From Halobacillus litoralis (GTDB lineage Bacteria; Bacillota; Bacilli; Bacillales; Halobacillaceae), in the NCBI RefSeq assembly GCF_020171725.1, contig NZ_JAIVAJ010000003.1, positions 62,001-126,000 on the forward strand: 64,000 nucleotides of DNA, given 5' to 3'. Below are positions 27,168 through 35,223 of the stretch, piece by piece. Within the stretch, counting starts at the first letter, position 1. Each line of letters opens with the position of its first letter. The notes beneath the pieces were generated by a model that saw nothing but the letters and a program-made list of their open reading frames with translations, did no database searches and had not been told where the DNA came from. Both the position numbers and the translations under genes were made by a program.

Positions 27168-28265
27168 ATGGAAACGATAAAAGTGGGAGTAGTGGGCTGC
27201 GGGAATATCAGCGATATCTATTTCCAGAACTTAAGTGAATTTGATAAAGTAGATGTTTTTGCCTGCGCCGATTTAAAAGAAGAGCTGGCTTTAGAAAAAG
27301 CAGAGAGGTATCAGATTCCAAATGCATTATCTGTTCCTGAATTGTTGGAACATCCCGAGATCGAGCTTGTCATCAATCTGACTCCACCGAAGGTTCATGC
27401 TGATCTTTCCATAAGAGCATTGGAAAACGACAAGCATGTTTATAGTGAAAAGCCTTTAGCGGTGACTAAGGAAGACGGGCTCCGCATCTTAGAAAAAGCT
27501 AATGAAAAAGGGAGAATGGCTGGATCAGCTCCTGATACGTTCTTGGGCGGAGGGCTTCAAACATGCCAAGACCTTGTTCAAAGTGGTGCGATTGGAGACC
27601 CCGTAGCTGCGACAGCATTCATGATGAGTTCAGGTCCAGAACAATGGCACCCTAACCCGGACTTTTTTTATCAGGAAGGTGCGGGACCACTGATGGATAT
27701 GGGCCCATACTATCTGACAGCGCTTATTCAAATGCTTGGACCGATTGAAGCGATCTCTGCCTCAGCTTCAACACATTATCCAGAACGGGTCATTCAATCA
27801 GGTGAAAGAAAAGGTGAGGTCATAAAAGTGGAGACCCCCACTCATTTTTCGGGGAACTTGACGTTCAAGAGTGGTGTGGAGGGAGTTATGATGATGAGCT
27901 TTGATATTGCGGCTCCTCACCCACCATCAATCGTGATTTATGGAACGGAAGGGACGTTGCGTGTTCCTGATCCCAATCACTTCGGTGGTCCGATCTTTTT
28001 ACAGAGAAAAGGGGAAGTGGACTGGACCGAAGTGGATATCCGGTATTCGTATGTGGAGAACAGCCGGGGCATAGGAGTTCTCGATATGGTTACCTCCATT
28101 CAGGAAGGTACTCCTTTTAGAGCGAACGGGCAACTTGCCTTTCATGTGCTCGATGCTATGAAAGCCTTCTATGAATCATCTGACCAGGGTGAGAGAGTTC
28201 GTTTAGGCAGCACTTGCGCGCCATCACCATTGCTTGAAGAATCTTTACAAAAAACGAGAGGATGA
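27168..28265 (+). CDS. Gfo/Idh/MocA-family NAD(P)-dependent dehydrogenase (first)
   Basis: 365 residues. N-terminal Rossmann fold VGVVGCGNISDIYFQNL, the family's E-K-P motif in VYSEKPLAV, and a C-terminal alpha/beta substrate domain with MDMGPYYLTALIQMLGP. Enzymes of this kind oxidise or reduce sugars, inositols or glycosides. ATG 27165 and 27168 are both possible; GAGGGGGAG spacing favours 27168. Co-operonic with a second paralogue. Confidence 0.9.
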   Translation: METIKVGVVGCGNISDIYFQNLSEFDKVDVFACADLKEELALEKAERYQIPNALSVPELLEHPEIELVINLTPPKVHADLSIRALENDKHVYSEKPLAVTKEDGLRILEKANEKGRMAGSAPDTFLGGGLQTCQDLVQSGAIGDPVAATAFMMSSGPEQWHPNPDFFYQEGAGPLMDMGPYYLTALIQMLGPIEAISASASTHYPERVIQSGERKGEVIKVETPTHFSGNLTFKSGVEGVMMMSFDIAAPHPPSIVIYGTEGTLRVPDPNHFGGPIFLQRKGEVDWTEVDIRYSYVENSRGIGVLDMVTSIQEGTPFRANGQLAFHVLDAMKAFYESSDQGERVRLGSTCAPSPLLEESLQKTRG

Positions 28266-28272
28266 ATGATTG

Positions 28273-29313
28273 ATGAAAAAACTAAACGTAGCCGTTATTG
28301 GGTGTGGAAGCATTGCCAGAAAGAGACACCTTCCAGAATACCACTCCAATAGTCAGGTGAATATAGTAGCAGTTTGTGATGTTGTAGAGGAACGAGCGAA
28401 AGAGATGGCTGAAGTATATGGGGCTCTGCCTTTTACAAATTACATGGATGCGATTAACTTAGCTGAGGTTGATGCTGTCAGTGTGTGTTTACCGAACTAC
28501 CTTCACGCTTCTGTAACCATCGAGTCACTCGATGCCAAGAAGCACGTTCTTTGTGAAAAGCCGATGGCAATCTCGATTGAAGAGGCTGAAGCGATGAATC
28601 AAGCGGCCGAAAGAAACGAGAAGAAATTAATGATTGCCCACAACCAGCGATTCGTATCTTCTCATCAGAAAGCGAAACAGCTCCTCGACTCAGGCGAACT
28701 TGGTAAAGTGTACAGCTTCCGAACGACTTTTGGTCATGGCGGTCCTGAGAACTGGAGTATAGATGGAAGTAGTAGTTGGTTCTTCAATAAAGAAGCAGCC
28801 TTTGTAGGAGCGATGGGAGATCTGGGTGTACATAAAGCCGATCTAATCAGGTATTTGATAGGTGAGGTATCAGAAGTGGGCGCCTTTGTCGAAACGGCAG
28901 CGAAATCGAATACAACGGTTGATGATAACGCTGTATGCATACTTAAGATGGATTCAGGGGTCGTTGGAACATTGACTGCCAGTTGGTCTTACAGCACAAA
29001 TGACAATTCTACGGTAATCTATTGTGAAAAAGGAACGCTGCAATTGGAAAATGACCCCGATTATTCTTTAAAGGTAGAGTATCGGAATGGTGATCGTGTC
29101 CATCATAAGTTGGATAAAATCCAAACGAATGATGACAAGGCGCCAGTGACCACTCATACAATTGATCATTTTGTGGAGTCCGTTCTGAATGATCAAACGC
29201 CATTGATTTCAGGCGAGGAAGGATTGAAATCTCTGCAGGTTATTCTATCTGCTTTGGAGGCAAATGAGACCAAACAGATTGTTGAACTTAGAAAAACAAC
29301 AGAGGTATATTGA
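28273..29313 (+). CDS. Gfo/Idh/MocA-family NAD(P)-dependent dehydrogenase (second)
   Basis: 346 residues. Rossmann motif VAVIGCGSIARKRHLPEY, E-K-P motif in LCEKPMAIS, catalytic-type DLGVHKADLIRYLIG. It starts seven bases after its paralogue; ATG 28273 follows a weak GAGAGGATGA site. Two such dehydrogenases with a TIM-barrel isomerase and an ABC importer are typical of loci that oxidise a sugar or glycoside at C3 or convert inositol isomers (inference). Last gene of the operon. Confidence 0.9.
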   Translation: MKKLNVAVIGCGSIARKRHLPEYHSNSQVNIVAVCDVVEERAKEMAEVYGALPFTNYMDAINLAEVDAVSVCLPNYLHASVTIESLDAKKHVLCEKPMAISIEEAEAMNQAAERNEKKLMIAHNQRFVSSHQKAKQLLDSGELGKVYSFRTTFGHGGPENWSIDGSSSWFFNKEAAFVGAMGDLGVHKADLIRYLIGEVSEVGAFVETAAKSNTTVDDNAVCILKMDSGVVGTLTASWSYSTNDNSTVIYCEKGTLQLENDPDYSLKVEYRNGDRVHHKLDKIQTNDDKAPVTTHTIDHFVESVLNDQTPLISGEEGLKSLQVILSALEANETKQIVELRKTTEVY

Positions 29314-29320
29314 TTTGATC

Positions 29321-29364
29321 AAGAGCAGCTCCCGTTTTCAATTCGGTGCTGCTCTTTATTTTTT
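29321..29364 (+). terminator. Terminator of the LacI-controlled operon
   Basis: AAGAGCAGC (29321-29329) pairs with GCTGCTCTT (29348-29356), followed by a T-rich tail. Confidence 0.88.
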
Positions 29365-29462
29365 GCATGAGTGTTATGTGAGCAGGAGGCTCATCATGTT
29401 TCAGCCACAGAATCGGAGGGGATATTGTTACATAATACAAAAGTTTACAAGGAGGTATCTGG

Positions 29463-30188
29463 ATGCTTTTTCAAGGCACCCATATTAAGAATCCCTCAAA
29501 AATGTCCATTGCCCTCATCTTGAGTGGCTTTGCTACTGTTTTTGTGGCCTTTTATCTATTCCTATCCTTGGCAGAAGAGGTTTGGGAAAACGAGAAGTTC
29601 CAAATCGATGAAACCGTCAATCAATTCATCGCTTCCTTCAACACGCCCGGACTCACGAATACGATGGGATATATAACCGAAACAGGGTCCGTCATGTGGC
29701 TGACGATTGCTACGGTATTAGTTGCGGCATACTTGTTCTTCCTTTCCGATAAGAGCAATTGGGTGGTGTTGTTTTTAGCCATCAATATGCTTGGAATCAG
29801 TGGGCTGACAAAGGGATTGAAGCTTCTTTTCGAAAGGCAGCGTCCTTCTGTTATCGAAGAATTCGACGGAACAGGATACAGCTTTCCGAGTGGTCATTCA
29901 ACGGGAGCTGTGACGTTCTATGGATTTATGATTTATTTGGTCGTGGTCAGTCGACTGAGCAAAGGGTGGAAGTGGGCTATTAATTCATTCCTTGCAGTGT
30001 GGGCGTTACTGGTTGCGTTGAGCCGAGTATTCATCGGGGTTCACTTCATTACGGACATTATGGCTGGGATTGCCATCGGTCTGTCTTGGCTGCTTGTTTG
30101 TATTGCAGCGCTTGAAGTGATGCTTTGGAGAAAGAGACGATTCAAGAACAAACAAGATCAGTTGAAGATGACCTCCTCGTCCAACTAG
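29463..30188 (+). CDS. PAP2-family membrane phosphatase (first)
   Basis: 241 residues, six membrane helices. All three phosphatase motifs are present: KLLFERQRP, YSFPSGHS and SRVFIGVHFITD, with the catalytic histidines. Bacterial members dephosphorylate undecaprenyl pyrophosphate, phosphatidylglycerophosphate or similar lipids at the outer face of the membrane. AAGGAGG precedes ATG 29463. A paralogue follows after 64 bases. Confidence 0.92.
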   Translation: MLFQGTHIKNPSKMSIALILSGFATVFVAFYLFLSLAEEVWENEKFQIDETVNQFIASFNTPGLTNTMGYITETGSVMWLTIATVLVAAYLFFLSDKSNWVVLFLAINMLGISGLTKGLKLLFERQRPSVIEEFDGTGYSFPSGHSTGAVTFYGFMIYLVVVSRLSKGWKWAINSFLAVWALLVALSRVFIGVHFITDIMAGIAIGLSWLLVCIAALEVMLWRKRRFKNKQDQLKMTSSSN

Positions 30189-30252
30189 GGCGAGGTCGTT
30201 TGGTCTGCTTGTAAGCAGCATTTCATAGAGATTGTGGGAAAGGAGAAGCGGT

Positions 30253-30981
30253 ATGTATTTTTCTGAAAAACGGTTTTCCGATTTGGGTACGGGGACAAAG
30301 GCCTTGCTTTTGTTCATGTTTTTCCTCGTCGCGGCTGGTACGATCTACTCCATTCAATTAACGTGGCGTATCCTGTCTCAAGAAAAGCTGATGATGGATC
30401 AGCGGGTATTTGATTTCGTCCGTGCTACATCCGGGGAAGGACAGGAATGGTTTTTTCAATCGATCAGTAAACTCGGCTCTGTAGTGGTATTGGCTACGGC
30501 ATCTGTTCTCATCCTCCTCTATTTCCTGTTCTTATCTTCTCATAGCAAGTGGCTGGGGCTGTATTTTGCCTTAGGTATGGCAGGGGTCAGCCTGATCACG
30601 AAACTAGCAAAAATGTCGACTTCAAGAGACCGTCCAGAGTTTATGGGGGACTATCATGGCAGTACGTCGAGCTTCCCCAGTGGGCATACATCGGGCGCAG
30701 TCGTTTTCTATGGGTTCATGATGTATGTAATAGGAGCATCAAAGCTCGGGCGCAAATGGAAAGCGGCCATTCATCTTCTATTGACTTTTATCATCGTTGG
30801 GATCAGTATGAGCCGTGTTTACTTAGGTGTGCATTACTTCTCGGACCTTGTCACCGGTTTCTTTCTAGGCTGTGTTTGGTTAGCCCTCTGTATCACAGGC
30901 TTTGAAATGACGATGAGGTATCGGGTGAAAAGGAAACGTGCGGAGGAAGATGAGGAGTCACAGGCGCTCGGAAATTTGTAG
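30253..30981 (+). CDS. PAP2-family membrane phosphatase (second)
   Basis: 242 residues. Motifs KMSTSRDRP, SSFPSGHT and SRVYLGVHYFSD; here the first motif has K-x6-R-D-R-P, still complete. It resembles the gene before it over most of its length, so the pair looks like a tandem duplication. AAAGGAG lies ahead of ATG 30253. Confidence 0.92.
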   Translation: MYFSEKRFSDLGTGTKALLLFMFFLVAAGTIYSIQLTWRILSQEKLMMDQRVFDFVRATSGEGQEWFFQSISKLGSVVVLATASVLILLYFLFLSSHSKWLGLYFALGMAGVSLITKLAKMSTSRDRPEFMGDYHGSTSSFPSGHTSGAVVFYGFMMYVIGASKLGRKWKAAIHLLLTFIIVGISMSRVYLGVHYFSDLVTGFFLGCVWLALCITGFEMTMRYRVKRKRAEEDEESQALGNL

Positions 30982-31020
30982 CCTTATTGTTATGCCAATA
31001 TTCAGGCTTTACGCACTCAT

Positions 31021-31049
31021 TTTACCCTTGCCCCCGGGTGGTTTATAAT
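31021..31049 (+). promoter_or_regulatory. SigA-type promoter of rlmCD
   Basis: TTTACC (31021-31026), 17-base spacer, TATAAT (31044-31049), 32 bases before the start codon. Confidence 0.8.
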
Positions 31050-31081
31050 GAGGGCAAATCAGAAAAGACGGGGAAGTGCCT

Positions 31082-32518
31082 ATGAGTAAACGTAAGACGA
31101 AACGAAACCATTCTAAACCACACAGCAAACCGCCGAAAGGAGCACCTAAAGGAAAAAAGGGTGGTCCTCCAAGACGTCAACCGAAAGCGATGACTGCTGA
31201 AGTGACGTGCTCCGCTCTGACGCCAGAAGGGAAGGGTGTTGCGAAATGGAAAGGGCAGGACATTGAAGTTCCTCACCTTTTACCAGGAGAAAAAGCGGAA
31301 GTGCTTGTCTCTCAGAAAGGGAAGTTCGTGCAAGCTGAATTAAAGCGCGTAATTGAGGCTTCAGAAGACCGCGTCGAAGCACCGTGTCCTTACTATTACG
31401 AGTGCGGCGGCTGTCAATTGCAGCATATGAGCAATCCCGCTCAGTCCACCTTTAAACAAGATGCAATGGTGCAGTTGATGAAGCCATTCGGAATACCGGA
31501 TCCTATTTTAACGATGGATCATCCTTATGATTACCGGAATAAGAGCCACACGACGTTCGGTCTCAATCACAAGCGTCAAGTGGTTGGAGGACTGTATGAG
31601 CAGAATACGCATGACATCATCGACATGGATCAGTGCCTGATTCACGACCCGAAAGCCGATGACATTGCGAATTCCATTAAAGAATACATGAGAAAGTCGA
31701 AAATGCAGCCTTATAACGAAGACACAGGACATGGCTTCCTGAGACACGTCTTGATCAAGGTTGGCAAGTTAAGCGGTGAAATCATGGTCGTGCTTGTCGC
31801 AGCTTCTTCGGAATTCAAAGGCAAGAACAATTTTGTCAAAGCGATGAGAAAAGCCCATCCTGAGATTACAACGATGCTTCTTAACGTGAACAAGCGCGAT
31901 ACAAGCGTTGTTCTCGGGAATCAGGAAAAAGTCTTGTTCGGAAAAGGGACGATTACCGACACGCTGTGCGGACTCGAGTTCGAAATCTCGGCCAAGTCGT
32001 TCTATCAAATCAACCCGGTCCAGACCGAGAAGCTTTATGGCAAAGCAATCGAAATGGCCGAGCTTACAGGAAAAGAAACCGTCATCGATGCCTACTGCGG
32101 CATTGGTACCATCGGGCTCGTCGCAAGTAAGAAGGCTGGTAAAGTGATCGGCGTCGAGGTCAACAAAGATGCAGTGAAAGACGCGATCCGAAACGCCAAG
32201 CGCAACGGCGTGAACAACGCTCGCTTCTACCAAGGAGATGCGGGGGAGTTCATGGTCGATATGGCCGCACGCGGTGAAAAGGCGGATGTGGTCATCATGG
32301 ATCCACCGAGAAGCGGCAGTGACGAAGCGTTTCTATCGAGCGTCGTGAAGCTGAAGCCTGAGAAAGTCGTCTACGTATCCTGTAACCCTGAAACGCAGGC
32401 GCGGGATATGGCGTACCTGACGAAGAATGGGTATGAAGTAGAAGGCATTCAGCCGGTGGATATGTTTCCACAGACGTATCACGTCGAGTCGGTCGCGAAG
32501 CTGGTGCGTAAAGGGTAA
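31082..32518 (+). CDS. rlmCD: 23S rRNA (uracil-5-)-methyltransferase RlmCD/RumA family
   Basis: 478 residues. A long basic N-terminal tail (KRKTKRNHSKPHSKPPKG) is followed by a TRAM domain, the iron-sulphur cysteines in CPYYYECGGCQLQHM, the SAM-binding DAYCGIGTIGL, and the catalytic cysteine in VVYVSCNPETQARD. It methylates uracils in 23S rRNA. The basic tail is longer than usual and probably helps RNA binding. ATG 31082 is chosen over GTG 31076; GGGGAAG lies just upstream. Confidence 0.93.
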   Translation: MSKRKTKRNHSKPHSKPPKGAPKGKKGGPPRRQPKAMTAEVTCSALTPEGKGVAKWKGQDIEVPHLLPGEKAEVLVSQKGKFVQAELKRVIEASEDRVEAPCPYYYECGGCQLQHMSNPAQSTFKQDAMVQLMKPFGIPDPILTMDHPYDYRNKSHTTFGLNHKRQVVGGLYEQNTHDIIDMDQCLIHDPKADDIANSIKEYMRKSKMQPYNEDTGHGFLRHVLIKVGKLSGEIMVVLVAASSEFKGKNNFVKAMRKAHPEITTMLLNVNKRDTSVVLGNQEKVLFGKGTITDTLCGLEFEISAKSFYQINPVQTEKLYGKAIEMAELTGKETVIDAYCGIGTIGLVASKKAGKVIGVEVNKDAVKDAIRNAKRNGVNNARFYQGDAGEFMVDMAARGEKADVVIMDPPRSGSDEAFLSSVVKLKPEKVVYVSCNPETQARDMAYLTKNGYEVEGIQPVDMFPQTYHVESVAKLVRKG

Positions 32519-32567
32519 CGATCATAAGTGGGGGTTAGCGTTTCATTCAACCTTTTGTAAGTATGAG

Positions 32568-32604
32568 AAAAGAGGTAGGGTTCTGACAACCCTACCTCTT
32601 TTTA
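32568..32604 (+). terminator. Terminator after rlmCD
   Basis: AAAGAGGTAGGGTT pairs with AACCCTACCTCTTT, loop CTGAC, then T-run. Confidence 0.93.
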
Positions 32605-32640
32605 TGTTAAAATAAGGTAAATGGCGAAGGTGGAGAGGCT

Positions 32641-33096
32641 ATGAAAGAAGAGAAGGATTCCGTGTATTTTCCATCCGAAAAAGGGATTCCGATGGCCGTG
32701 CTTTTTGGAGGATTCATTTTGTTTATCGTCTTGGTGTACATCTTCGGGGGCGAGCCCTTTGGCTATCAGATCATTACATACAACAGCCTGTTCGGGTATA
32801 TCATTTCAGCTTTGATGGTGGCGCTGCTGCTTTGGATCTGGTTCGGGACAGGATACTATGTTCACGAAAAGCAATTGAAGATTACATTCGGTCCTTTCAA
32901 ATGGTCGATCGATCCGAAGCAGATTAAGAAAATCAGCAAAGAAAAAAGCCCCGTGACAGCCCCAGCCTTATCGAACAATCGTCTAGCCATTTACTACAAA
33001 ACGTATAAGGTGATCAGTGTTTCACCGAAAAATAGAGAAGCGTTTATTCAGCGATTGAAGGATACGAACGCCAATATTGTAGTGGAAGATATATAA
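32641..33096 (+). CDS. Membrane protein with PH-like domain
   Basis: 151 residues. Two membrane helices (about 18-37 and 48-68) precede a small beta-rich domain (YYVHEKQLKITFGPFKWSID, ending ISVSPKNREAFIQRLKD) typical of bacterial PH (bPH/DUF1200-like) proteins. Role unknown. GGTGGAGAGG precedes ATG 32641. Stands alone between terminators. Confidence 0.8.
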   Translation: MKEEKDSVYFPSEKGIPMAVLFGGFILFIVLVYIFGGEPFGYQIITYNSLFGYIISALMVALLLWIWFGTGYYVHEKQLKITFGPFKWSIDPKQIKKISKEKSPVTAPALSNNRLAIYYKTYKVISVSPKNREAFIQRLKDTNANIVVEDI

Positions 33097-33102
33097 CCGA
33101 TG

Positions 33103-33133
33103 AACAGGTTCCTTGTGGGAGCCTGTTTTTTTA
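33103..33133 (+). terminator. Terminator after the PH-like gene
   Basis: AACAGGTTCC pairs with GGGAGCCTGTT, then T-run. Confidence 0.85.
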
Positions 33134-33188
33134 TTGGTTTTCTGAAGGCTTTGGATTAGGACTAGCATGGGAGGATTGTGAGGGTCAT

Positions 33189-33540
33189 AGTCTTATAATC
33201 CTTTTAATCGGACAGGCATCACACTGGTCTAGAGGCTCATAGTCCCATAATTCTATTAATCGGACAGGCGCTGCACTAATCGAGAGGCTCATAGTCCCAT
33301 AAATGCTTTAATGGGACAGGCACAGCAACAATTGAGCGGATCACAGTCCCATAAATGCTTTAATGGGACAGGCACAACACCAATTGAGCGGATCACAGTC
33401 CCATAAATGCTTTAATGGGACAAGCACCACATCAATCGAGAGGCTCGTAGTCCCATTTCTCTTTAAATGGAACAGGTCGATCTGCGGAACAGCATTCCTC
33501 TGTCCCAATAAGCCGATCCCAAAATCTCATTGCTTTTAAA
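33189..33540. repeat. 52-bp tandem repeat array B (about seven units)
   Basis: Units begin at 33189, 33241, 33293, 33345, 33397, 33449 and 33501, exactly 52 bases apart. The core in the middle units is AGTCCCAT, 10 bases, ATGGGACAG, a perfect 7-bp hairpin (GTCCCAT/ATGGGAC). The remaining 25 bases vary more. It shares the AGTCC-N14-TGGGACAG plan with the array at 18211-18520 but has a different variable part. No gene in 33134-33686. Confidence 0.9.
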
Positions 33541-33630
33541 ACCGATTTAGCAAGCTTTTTTTCATAAGCATTTTTCATTTGTGAACATTACATGTAATTT
33601 TTATGAAAAATAAAACATAAATAGGTAAAG

Positions 33631-33640
33631 GTGCTATGAT
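33631..33640 (+). promoter_or_regulatory. Extended -10 box upstream of the dioxygenase
   Basis: TGCTATGAT lies 46 bases before TTG 33687. If it is the promoter, a start at 33636 would not be transcribed. Confidence 0.45.
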
Positions 33641-33686
33641 ATTTTTTGTATACAGGTTTTATCAAAAAGTAGAGGAAGATGAACAG

Positions 33687-34325
33687 TTGAATACGCAGGT
33701 GAAAGAAGCTTCAATCTTTGATTACACTGGAAATAAGATTGTGACAGAGGACCGCGAGATCTCGATTATTGCGCGTATGGAGGACCCGGTGATTGCCCTT
33801 CTCGGCAATGTCGTGAGTGATGAGGAATGTGAGGAGCTGATCCGCATTTCCCAAGATAAAATCAATCGGTCGAAAATCGGCTCCAGAAAAGATGTAAGCG
33901 ACATCCGTACGAGCAGCGGGGCTTTTCTTGATGGAGACGATGTGACGGCGAAGATTGAAAAACGCATTGCTCAGATTATGAATGTGCCGGTTGAAAATGG
34001 AGAAGGCCTTCATATTTTGAATTATAAGGTCGGGCAGGAATATAAGGCCCACTATGATTTCTTCAAACCAAAGAACAATGGCACGACACCCAATCCGAGA
34101 ATCAGTACGCTCGTTGTCTATTTGAATGACGTCGAAGAGGGCGGCCAGACGTATTTCCCTCATATGAATCTATCCATCACGCCTCAAAAGGGGATGGCGG
34201 TTTACTTTGAATACTTCTATTCTGATTCTGCGATCAATGAGCGTACGCTTCATGGTGGTTCGCCGGTAACAGAGGGCGAAAAATGGGCAGCTACGATGTG
34301 GGTGCGCCGAAAACAATATCGATAA
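33687..34325 (+). CDS. 2-oxoglutarate/Fe(II) prolyl 4-hydroxylase-like dioxygenase
   Basis: 212 residues, close to the 216-residue prolyl-4-hydroxylase of Bacillus anthracis. Iron ligands H and D in YKAHYDFF, distal H in RTLHGGSPV, and the 2-oxoglutarate-binding lysine in GEKWAATMW. DVSDIRTSSGAFLD and LNDVEEGGQTYFP are family segments. TTG 33687 is preferred: AGAGGAAG precedes it, homologues start there, and the upstream ATG 33636 overlaps an extended -10 box (TGCTATGAT). Substrate not visible; collagen-like or EF-Tu-type proteins are the known options. Confidence 0.85.
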   Translation: MNTQVKEASIFDYTGNKIVTEDREISIIARMEDPVIALLGNVVSDEECEELIRISQDKINRSKIGSRKDVSDIRTSSGAFLDGDDVTAKIEKRIAQIMNVPVENGEGLHILNYKVGQEYKAHYDFFKPKNNGTTPNPRISTLVVYLNDVEEGGQTYFPHMNLSITPQKGMAVYFEYFYSDSAINERTLHGGSPVTEGEKWAATMWVRRKQYR

Positions 34326-34331
34326 ATGAGA

Positions 34332-34368
34332 CAAAGGCGGGCTGCGGCTCGTCTTTTTTTTTTGTTGG
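34332..34368 (+). terminator. Terminator after the dioxygenase gene
   Basis: GCGGGC pairs with GGCTCGT including G-U pairs, followed by nine T. Confidence 0.7.
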
Positions 34369-34416
34369 TTAAAGAGGCGGGTTATAGCTTTTGTGTCAAT
34401 TGCTCAGAACAATAAG

Positions 34417-34430
34417 AGTGATTACTCACT
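34417..34430. promoter_or_regulatory. TetR-type operator copy 1
   Basis: AGTGATTACTCACT, a palindrome with arms AGTGA/TCACT, ending at the -35 box (TTTACT 34430-34435). Confidence 0.7.
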
Positions 34431-34457
34431 TTACTTTCCCTTCAATCCGAGTATAAT
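34430..34457 (+). promoter_or_regulatory. Promoter of the ABC exporter operon
   Basis: TTTACT (34430-34435), 16-base spacer, TATAAT (34452-34457). It is flanked on both sides by the operator copies. Confidence 0.75.
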
Positions 34458-34462
34458 AAAAA

Positions 34463-34478
34463 GTGAGTAATCACTCAC
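34463..34478. promoter_or_regulatory. TetR-type operator copy 2
   Basis: GTGAGTAATCACTCAC with arms GTGAGT/ACTCAC, covering the expected transcription start. Inverted relative to copy 1. The third gene of the operon encodes the likely repressor. Confidence 0.8.
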
Positions 34479-34500
34479 ATAAAAAGGAAGAGGGATGAAA

Positions 34501-35223
34501 ATGGATGCGATTTTGCAATTAAAAGACATTTCTCAGCAGTTTAACCAGCGGAACATTCTCAATAACATTGAGTTCGATATTCAAAAAGGGGAGATCTTTG
34601 GTTTGCTAGGGCCTTCTGGTGCCGGCAAAACGACGCTCGTCAAGATGATGACGGGGACGCTCGTACCGACGGAGGGTCAAGTGTTTATGAACGGGGAGCA
34701 GATTCCGTCTTTGGAGCAGATGAAGAAGTACGGATTTATGGCTCAATCGGATGCACTTTATCAAGAATTGACGGCCTATGAAAATCTCGACTTTTTCGGG
34801 TCGCTGTACAAAATGTCTAAGACGTATCGAAAAAAGAGAATTTCAGAAGTGATGGAGATGGTGGATCTTTCTGGGCATCTGCATCAGCCGGTTGAGACGT
34901 TCTCGGGTGGGATGAAGAGGCGGTTGTCGCTTGCGGCAGCGTTGATGCATGAACCTGAACTGATTATTTTGGATGAGCCGACGGTCGGAATTGACCCGGT
35001 GCTCAGGCAGTCCATCTGGAATGAACTTCAGCGTTTGAAGGAAAAGGGGATTACGATTGTTGTGACGACGCACGTCATGGATGAAGCGGAAAAATGCGAT
35101 CGTCTTGCGCTGCTTCGGGAAGGCGAAGTCATTGCCTTGAACACCCCGTCGCAGTTGAAGGAGACGATTGGTGTAGCAAGCATTGAAGAGGTCTTTTTAC
35201 ATTATGGAGGTGGCAATCAATGA
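34501..35223 (+). CDS. ABC exporter ATPase
   Basis: 240 residues. Walker A GPSGAGKTT, signature FSGGMKRRL, Walker B LIILDEPT and H-loop TTHVMDEA: the drug/lipid-export (ABC-2) class. ATG 34501 is preferred over 34495 because AAGGAAGAGGG ends at 34494. Followed by its permease (overlap ATGA) and a TetR gene. Confidence 0.93.
   Translation: MDAILQLKDISQQFNQRNILNNIEFDIQKGEIFGLLGPSGAGKTTLVKMMTGTLVPTEGQVFMNGEQIPSLEQMKKYGFMAQSDALYQELTAYENLDFFGSLYKMSKTYRKKRISEVMEMVDLSGHLHQPVETFSGGMKRRLSLAAALMHEPELIILDEPTVGIDPVLRQSIWNELQRLKEKGITIVVTTHVMDEAEKCDRLALLREGEVIALNTPSQLKETIGVASIEEVFLHYGGGNQ

Noticed and set aside
33189..33540. CRISPR array
   Set aside because: Same reasons: filler sequences are repeated between neighbours and the period is set by the whole 52-base unit.
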